DNA from: an uncultured Fimbriimonas sp. | Lineage (GTDB): Bacteria; Armatimonadota; Fimbriimonadia; Fimbriimonadales; Fimbriimonadaceae | DNA length: 40,119 bases | NCBI GenBank assembly: GCA_945952345.1 | Contig: CAMFIS010000012.1 | Span: 1-40,119 of the forward strand | Direction of reading: 5' to 3' | In this document: piece by piece, positions 35,629-40,119 of the stretch | Position numbering within the stretch: position 1 is the stretch's first letter | Layout of the letters: every line of letters starts with the position of its first letter | Made by a program: the position numbers and the translations under genes | The notes under the pieces: generated by a model | The model's database searches: none | What the model was told of the DNA's origin: nothing | What the model saw: only the letters and a program-made list of their open reading frames with translations

Positions 35629-36585
35629 ATGCGTTTATCCACCATGATGTCCTTGTTGTGCACCGTTGCTCTCCAGTCGGGCCAAGTCCAAATTTTGCCA
35701 CGCCAAGGCAAATATGACTCCGTCGTTTATATCACGGTTGAGAATGAAGCCAAGGACCCAGTCTTTCAAAACACAAAGATTTTCAAGGACTCTAGTTGGG
35801 TCAAAGAGCTTGGCAACAAATGCGTGGCCAAGGACGACGAAAAGGGACTGCTCGTTGTCGCCGAGTTATCAGCGATAGAGAGTCCCCGAGATCAAGCCCT
35901 CGAGCAGTTGTTGGCCCTAGGCGCGATAGACCCAAGTGGAACCATTATCGTCGCCAAAGACAAGCCGGAATTGGCAAAGACGCTTTCGGCGATTTGGCCC
36001 CTTGGGTCCGCCGATCTGATTGGCTCGGGAACTTTTCGCCTCAGTCTGAAGCCATCGTTAAGCATTGGCTACGGGTCCGCCGGTCGCCAAGCTTTCTATG
36101 AACCCAAAGGGACCAGCAAGAAGCTCGATCTCAAACAAAACAACGTCTCCACTTACAACGACAAATCCCTGCCCGACGCCACTATCCCATCCAAGATCCG
36201 AGACTTCCGCTACTTGGAATTTGCCCGCCGCCCATCGACAGGGTCGCGCATCTTTGACGCTCAGGTTCTGCTGAAGGACCTCGTTCAAGCGAACCACGAT
36301 CGACTGATGGATTCGCTCATCGCCAACTGCGCCAAGGCTTACGGAGTCGATGTCGACAAGCTCGCAAAGATGGGCAAGAATGTGAAAGATTTGAAGGACC
36401 TGCCTTACGACCTCAAGACCGCGCTTGCCGGGCTAAGCGATAACTTCATGTCTGGCGAAGGTGGCGAGTTGCCGTCTGACGGAAAAATCAGTGGCATCGT
36501 GCCCGGGTTAATGATCGAGGTCGCGTTTCAAGATGCTCAGGGCCGAGGCGAATATCGGCAAGGCATGGGCTTCAACAAGCAATAG
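35629..36585 (+). CDS. Exported protein of unknown function
   Basis: 318 aa, no family recognised. The N-terminus (MRLSTMMSLLCTVALQSGQVQ) is a likely signal peptide. The mature part starts with beta-like segments (YDSVVYITVENEAKDPVF), has a Lys/Asp-rich middle and ends with an acidic-Gly stretch (SGEGGELPSDGKISG). The only Cys residues are one in the signal and two spaced far apart in the chain (NKCVAKDD, ANCAKAYG). It is divergent from the GH10 gene with a 56-base gap, so joint control is possible. Codon use looks like its neighbours. Function cannot be assigned. Confidence 0.75.
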   Translation: MRLSTMMSLLCTVALQSGQVQILPRQGKYDSVVYITVENEAKDPVFQNTKIFKDSSWVKELGNKCVAKDDEKGLLVVAELSAIESPRDQALEQLLALGAIDPSGTIIVAKDKPELAKTLSAIWPLGSADLIGSGTFRLSLKPSLSIGYGSAGRQAFYEPKGTSKKLDLKQNNVSTYNDKSLPDATIPSKIRDFRYLEFARRPSTGSRIFDAQVLLKDLVQANHDRLMDSLIANCAKAYGVDVDKLAKMGKNVKDLKDLPYDLKTALAGLSDNFMSGEGGELPSDGKISGIVPGLMIEVAFQDAQGRGEYRQGMGFNKQ

Positions 36586-36586
36586 A

Positions 36587-36645
36587 TCATTCAATCTCGA
36601 TCTAGATAGCTTTGTACACCACGTCGTCAGTTCCTACCACCGCGC
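36587..36645 (-). pseudogene. Relic copy of the 73-aa gene's 3' end
   Basis: Read on the minus strand the frame gives VVGTDDVVYKAI, a stop, then IEIE and a stop. This matches the C-terminus of the intact 73-aa protein at 37433-37654 (KVGTDGVVYRAFWIETD), including the end position, with TGG (Trp) replaced by TAG. It lies directly downstream of the APH-fold gene, while the intact copy lies directly upstream. Confidence 0.7.
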
Positions 36646-36671
36646 TTGCACCATGTCTCTCTAGGGGCCGC

Positions 36672-37433
36672 TCAAAACCGAGGCAGATAAGATTTCGAAT
36701 TAAACTCCGACCACCGCTGCAACCGTCGTCGCGCATCCTTCGGCTCGGCTAATCCATTCTCGCGGATGTGATAATCCAACTCGTCGAACATCGCCGTCGT
36801 CGCCCGAATGATCGCCTCGCGCAATCCGAGAACCGAACCGTATCCATCCAAATATGCCCGAGCGATTCGGCGCAGCTTGCGAGCGAAAACCCTATCCGAG
36901 CGGTCCACGATCGGCGTGCAAATCAGAATACAGAGCGTTCGCGCTACGTCATCCACCGCCCTGCCCCAAGCCGCATTCGTCCAGTCGATGACTCCGCTGA
37001 CCTCACCACGATCCACCAGTACGTTCAGCGGATGATAGTCCATGTGGAGCAAACACGAACCATCCTGCCGCTCCGTATTTGTATGCAACTGGCAATGAAG
37101 TTCGCCAAAACCATACGATGAAGATCCATCCCAAACATCCAGGAGCGACTTGCCGTCAACCCACTCGACAATCATAAAGGGATGCGAAGCGAACACGCCG
37201 GATGCGAGGACAGAGGGCACCGGCAAACCGGCCTCCCCGGCAAGATTCATGGCCTGGACCTCGAACTCAATATGCGCACTCCGGTCGGGTGAAAACACCC
37301 GAAGCACCGCAGAGTCGTCGCCAAGCATCACCTTCCAGATCCGGGCGTCATATCCTCCGGTCTGCACGTGCAAGACCAAGAAATCGCCCAGATTTACATA
37401 GCGGAGAAGGTCGTTCGGATTGAGTTCGGCCAT
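36672..37433 (-). CDS. APH-fold phosphotransferase (aminoglycoside/homoserine kinase-like)
   Basis: 253 aa from the ATG at 37433 (MAELNPNDLLRYVNLG), chosen because it overlaps the upstream stop as TGATG; longer readings have no family match. APH signatures: an N-lobe with RIWKVMLG and AVLRVFS, EWVDGKSL (hinge), the catalytic loop LLHMDYHPLNVLV with His130, Asp132 and Asn137, and the metal motif GVIDWTNAAWG with Asp150. Such enzymes phosphorylate hydroxyls of small molecules; only some give antibiotic resistance, and nothing here indicates the substrate. It is translationally coupled to the 73-aa protein. Confidence 0.85.
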   Translation of the reverse strand: MAELNPNDLLRYVNLGDFLVLHVQTGGYDARIWKVMLGDDSAVLRVFSPDRSAHIEFEVQAMNLAGEAGLPVPSVLASGVFASHPFMIVEWVDGKSLLDVWDGSSSYGFGELHCQLHTNTERQDGSCLLHMDYHPLNVLVDRGEVSGVIDWTNAAWGRAVDDVARTLCILICTPIVDRSDRVFARKLRRIARAYLDGYGSVLGLREAIIRATTAMFDELDYHIRENGLAEPKDARRRLQRWSEFNSKSYLPRF

Positions 37434-37654
37434 CAGTCGGTCTCGATCCAGAAAGCGCGATACACTACGCCGTCGGTGCCAACCTTGTCCTTTGTTGTGA
37501 ACTGCGGAGCCTTGGCGGCTAGCCGAGAAACCCATTCGTTTCTCTCATCCTGAGTTAAAGAAACAAACCCAGCCTCTTCTTCGCTAGTCCAATCCCGCCC
37601 CTCGGCGGCACGAAACAGATCAGCAAAACTGAATTCGCACTCGGGGCCAAGCAT
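37433..37654 (-). CDS. 73-aa conserved-looking protein upstream of the APH kinase
   Basis: 73 aa, acidic N-terminal half (FADLFRAAEGRDWTSEEEAGFVSLT), then DERNEWVSRLAAKAPQFTTKD and a C-terminal VGTDGVVYRAFWIETD. No family recognised. Its stop overlaps the APH start (TGATG), so the two are co-translated. The reality of the gene is supported by a decayed copy of its 3' end at 36587-36645, which keeps the same frame and stop position. Confidence 0.72.
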   Translation of the reverse strand: MLGPECEFSFADLFRAAEGRDWTSEEEAGFVSLTQDERNEWVSRLAAKAPQFTTKDKVGTDGVVYRAFWIETD

Positions 37655-37707
37655 GTCATCAGTCTACTTTGCATCCGCTTTGCCAAAGGTCCCTGATTCT
37701 AGTACGA

Positions 37708-37713
37708 TATAAC
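37708..37713 (+). promoter_or_regulatory. -10 box implying a leaderless SARP mRNA
   Basis: TATAAC ends seven bases before the ATG at 37720, so transcription would start at or next to the start codon. There is no ribosome-binding site in between (ACGAGCCG) and no clear -35. Confidence 0.45.
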
Positions 37714-37719
37714 GAGCCG

Positions 37720-38784
37720 ATGAGCGACGGACCAGCCTGGAGAATTCACCTTTTCGGCAATGTCCGTGTCACCCTCAGCGGCGAACCTACTCCGACGTTC
37801 AATAACCGCAAAGTCGCTCAACTCCTCGCCTACCTCGCCACATCACCCACGAACAGTCACACAAGAGAATCACTTGCCGAGCTTCTTTGGCCCGGCGAAT
37901 ACCTCGAAATCAGTCGAGATCGTCTTCGGCAGACGCTAGCTCTCCTCAACAAACACTTCAAAGAAACTGGCAAGGGCACACCGATCATCGCCGACCGCCA
38001 TGCCATTTCCCTCGACGTTACACAAGTCGCGATTGACCTTTCCGAATTTCGGGCACTGCTTAAGGCTCCCGGACCTGATACTTGGCGAAGGGCCGAGTCT
38101 CTGTCTGCGCGTCCCATCGCCGAAGGATGGACAGACGACTGGGTCAAAGCACTTCGCTATGAAGTCGAAAATCAGCTCCTCCAGACCGGTAAGGGATTGA
38201 TGGACGACGAGGGAGTTCTCGAGAGATGCCTCAAAAGGTTCTGGTTGGACGAGGCAATCCATCTCGCCAGGTACGAGAATCTACTCTCTCAGGGCAAGCG
38301 GACTGAGGCGGCCCTCGTGGCGAGAGATTACGCAGATCGACTTAAGCAGGAACTTGGCCTCGAACCTAGCCAAGCCTGGCATTTGTCCCCAGCTTTCACG
38401 CAAACCTTCAAGGCGCATGGAATCAAATTCAATGACTTGCCAATGCCGGTCGACAGGTTCTTTGGTCGCGAACAGGATATCGCCAGGCTCAAAGCAAATC
38501 TCGATTCTCGTAGCGACCGACTGCATACTGTCACGGGCCCGGGTGGTGCGGGCAAGACGAGGCTCATCGCCGAAGTCCTCTCGACGATCGAAGGATATGA
38601 AAATATAATTGCGATCGGACTAGCCGACCTGGACTCTGCAAACCAATTCATTCGCAGCCTCGCCAATATCCTTGAAACCAACTTGGACGAGAACCTGGAA
38701 ACCAACTTGGGAGAAACTCTGGGGACAACTGCGAGCACTTATTGCCTGACTTCGCGCCTATCGTCCACAACATCCTTCAATTAG
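37720..38784 (+). CDS. SARP/AfsR-type regulator, N-terminal part before a frameshift
   Basis: 354 aa as read from the ATG at 37720, but the last 19 or so codons are out of frame. Domains: a winged helix of the OmpR/SARP type (residues 6-100, WRIHLFGNVRVTLSG and TRESLAELLWPG, then SRDRLRQTLALLNKHF), a bacterial transcriptional activation domain (about 105-240), and the start of an NB-ARC/AAA ATPase with P-loop GPGGAGKT at 273-280. True homology stops near TNLGETLG (about 335). The sequence then continues in the -1 frame (DNCEHLLPDF) to the window end. The expected hydrophobic Walker B strand before DN is missing. This is either a damaged gene or a read error; a GGGG run (38721-38724) is the crossing point. 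Confidence 0.78.
   Translation: MSDGPAWRIHLFGNVRVTLSGEPTPTFNNRKVAQLLAYLATSPTNSHTRESLAELLWPGEYLEISRDRLRQTLALLNKHFKETGKGTPIIADRHAISLDVTQVAIDLSEFRALLKAPGPDTWRRAESLSARPIAEGWTDDWVKALRYEVENQLLQTGKGLMDDEGVLERCLKRFWLDEAIHLARYENLLSQGKRTEAALVARDYADRLKQELGLEPSQAWHLSPAFTQTFKAHGIKFNDLPMPVDRFFGREQDIARLKANLDSRSDRLHTVTGPGGAGKTRLIAEVLSTIEGYENIIAIGLADLDSANQFIRSLANILETNLDENLETNLGETLGTTASTYCLTSRLSSTTSFN
38674..38721 (+). repeat. 24-bp tandem repeat, two copies, at the frameshift
   Basis: GAAACCAACTTGGACGAGAA plus CCTG (38674-38697) is followed by GAAACCAACTTGGGAGAAAC plus TCTG (38698-38721). The repeat is in frame (ETNLDENL/ETNLGETL) and ends directly before the GGGG where the reading frame changes. Confidence 0.8.
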
Positions 38785-40119
38785 GGCAGAACGTGACCGT
38801 GCTTGCAAGCTCGCGCATGAAGCTCGGCGTCCACGGTGAGCGCGAGTACCCCTTGCAGCCATTACCTCGCCCTGAATACGGCGACCTCGAATCTCCCGCG
38901 GCTCAATTGTTGATCGATCGATTATGCGCCTCGGACCAGAACCTGGATCCCAAGGAGATCGACCGAGAGGAAATCTCTAAACTCTGCATTTCGCTGGACG
39001 GTTTGCCGCTTGCAATAGAGCTTGCTGCAACCCAAGCCAAGCTGCTTTCAATTCGCGAGCTTCGGGAGAGTCTCGAAGGGCAACTCTTATCGCTAAAGGG
39101 ATCAAGTCATGGACGCCCTGAACGCCACTCGGCCCTGCGAAACACACTCGACTGGGGTTACTCTCGGCTCGACGAAGGGCATAAGCGAGCCCTTGGCACA
39201 CTTTCGATGCAGCCGAGTTCCTTCACTCTTGAAGACGTTGCGGCTACTTTGGAATCCAGCGGAGCCGCTAGCGTTGTAGAAAATCTCCTTCAGGTCAGCC
39301 TCATCGTCGCTCAACCAAATACGTCGCCAAGGCGATTCCGCATGCTGGAAGTTATTCGCCAATTCGCTCGCGAGCATGTCGATTCGGACCAGGAACATCA
39401 ATTCCGTAAGCGGCACTTCGAACGCACACTGGCAAAATGCCGAGAAAACTTCGAGAACCGGCTCGAGTCAAATCCTACGGAGCGTAACGCCCAATTTCGA
39501 GATTTCTTGCCCGACCTCCGATACGCATTCCAAACCGCGGTGCAGATTCCTGAATGCCGAAAAGAGACACATTCGATGATCCGCTACACCGTTCGTCCGA
39601 TGGAAGCCATTGGCGCGATGTCCGAAGTTCGAAATTTCACGAAATCGATTCTGGAACTTGGCGGCTACCCTGCTGAGGACGAAGGAACTATCCTCGCTTT
39701 CTACGCCCATTGCCTTGCCTACTTAGATCAGAGTCCCGAATTCGAACCCACCGCGAGACGCCTTATTTCCTTGGTGAGGATAGAAAAAGACTTGGCCAAG
39801 CAGCAATTTATGGCGAACCAATTGGGCTCCCTCACCGCCGCCCAGCTTGGAAACGAATACTATCCCGAGGTTCTCGAAATCGTGTTGAACTGCGTGGAGC
39901 ACCCCGTGGAGAAGGGCATGTACATTGCGATGCTCCACACAATCGGCCGCCTTTATCTCTACCTTGGCGACATGGAAATGGCCAAGAAATACCTCGTGGA
40001 TTGCTATCGGAAAGGGGTGATCCACGACAAAATCCGCCACCGAGTGTGGGCGCTCTATCATTACGCATGGTTGGAAACTGAGCTTGGCGAGTGGCGCAAT
40101 GCACTGAGCGTTGTTGCTA
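38724..40119 (+). CDS. SARP/AfsR-type regulator, C-terminal part after the frameshift (runs off window)
   Basis: At least 465 codons are open in the -1 frame relative to the upstream part. It begins DNCEHLLPDFAPIVHNIL and continues with the NB-ARC sensor segment VTVLASSRMKLGVHGE, EYPLQPLP, the GLPLAIELAAT (GxP) motif, TLDWGYSRLDEGHKRAL (winged-helix), FRMLEVIRQFAREH, and then helical TPR-like segments up to the edge. These are the second half of an LuxR/AfsR-type STAND regulator. In-frame GTG (38793, 38799) or ATG (38817) codons could start a truncated protein, but no ribosome-binding site supports this. It most likely forms one broken gene with 37720-38784. Confidence 0.75.

Noticed and set aside
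36672-37433. Aminoglycoside resistance gene
   Set aside because: The APH fold is clear, but the fold is shared by many small-molecule kinases and there is no mobile context or specific resistance signature.
38674-38784. Programmed -1 ribosomal frameshift
   Set aside because: The GGGG run is not a classical slippery heptamer, I see no clear downstream pseudoknot, and the Walker B strand is missing, so damage or a read error is more likely.

Overview
The window looks like chromosomal DNA of a moderately GC-rich, free-living, saccharolytic bacterium. My best guess is Armatimonadota (Fimbriimonadia-like). That guess rests on gene content and style: many secreted glycosidases, DUF2961 proteins, BlaI/M56 pairs and a 23S-5S unit without 16S. 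No phylogeny was computed. I see no phage, IS element, tRNA or CRISPR array.

Layout. (1) 1-2009, minus strand: a truncated SGNH esterase and a membrane-anchored DUF2235 alpha/beta-hydrolase. (2) 2140-5567, minus strand: a complete 23S-5S rRNA unit with its own promoters, boxA-like leader, long 23S processing stem and terminator, but no 16S gene or tRNA. (3) 5744-12993, minus strand: a sugar cluster with an SMP-30 lactonase, an L-fucose/arabinose isomerase-like protein, a large secreted (alpha/alpha)6-type glycosidase-like protein, and a sugar-binding lipoprotein plus ABC permease without an ATPase. Two DUF2961 (GH172-type) secreted enzymes at 13060-16846 flank two tandem paralogous single-TM proteins. 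(4) 17162-19117: a lipoprotein with HAF-like repeats. (5) 19159-21791, minus strand: a BlaI repressor and a M56 (BlaR1-type) metalloprotease fused to a jelly-roll domain and a serine esterase. (6) 22051-36585: a glucuronoxylan-utilisation region. A minus-strand operon reads LacI regulator, GH52 beta-xylosidase, glucarate-dehydratase-like enolase-superfamily enzyme, SDR, KDG kinase, KDPG aldolase. It is divergent from an MFS transporter. Next come a GH115 alpha-glucuronidase, a GH10 xylanase and an unknown exported protein. (7) 36587-40119: an APH-fold kinase with a 73-aa partner, and a SARP/NB-ARC regulator broken by a frameshift and running off the window.

How it fits together. GH10 would cut xylan outside the cell and GH115 would remove (4-O-methyl)glucuronate. 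The MFS carrier would import uronate or oligomers, and cytoplasmic GH52 would hydrolyse xylooligosaccharides. The acid-sugar enzymes could pass 2-keto-3-deoxy sugars through KDG kinase and KDPG aldolase to pyruvate and glyceraldehyde-3-phosphate, under LacI control. Four consecutive ATGA stop/start overlaps tie the catabolic genes together.

The most interesting items are the protease-jelly roll-esterase fusion, the relic tail of a second GH115 gene, a second relic copying the 73-aa gene tail, the paired leader hairpins before the tandem small membrane proteins, the frameshifted SARP gene with a nearby 24-bp tandem repeat, and a possible GH172 plus FucI-like D-arabinose route.
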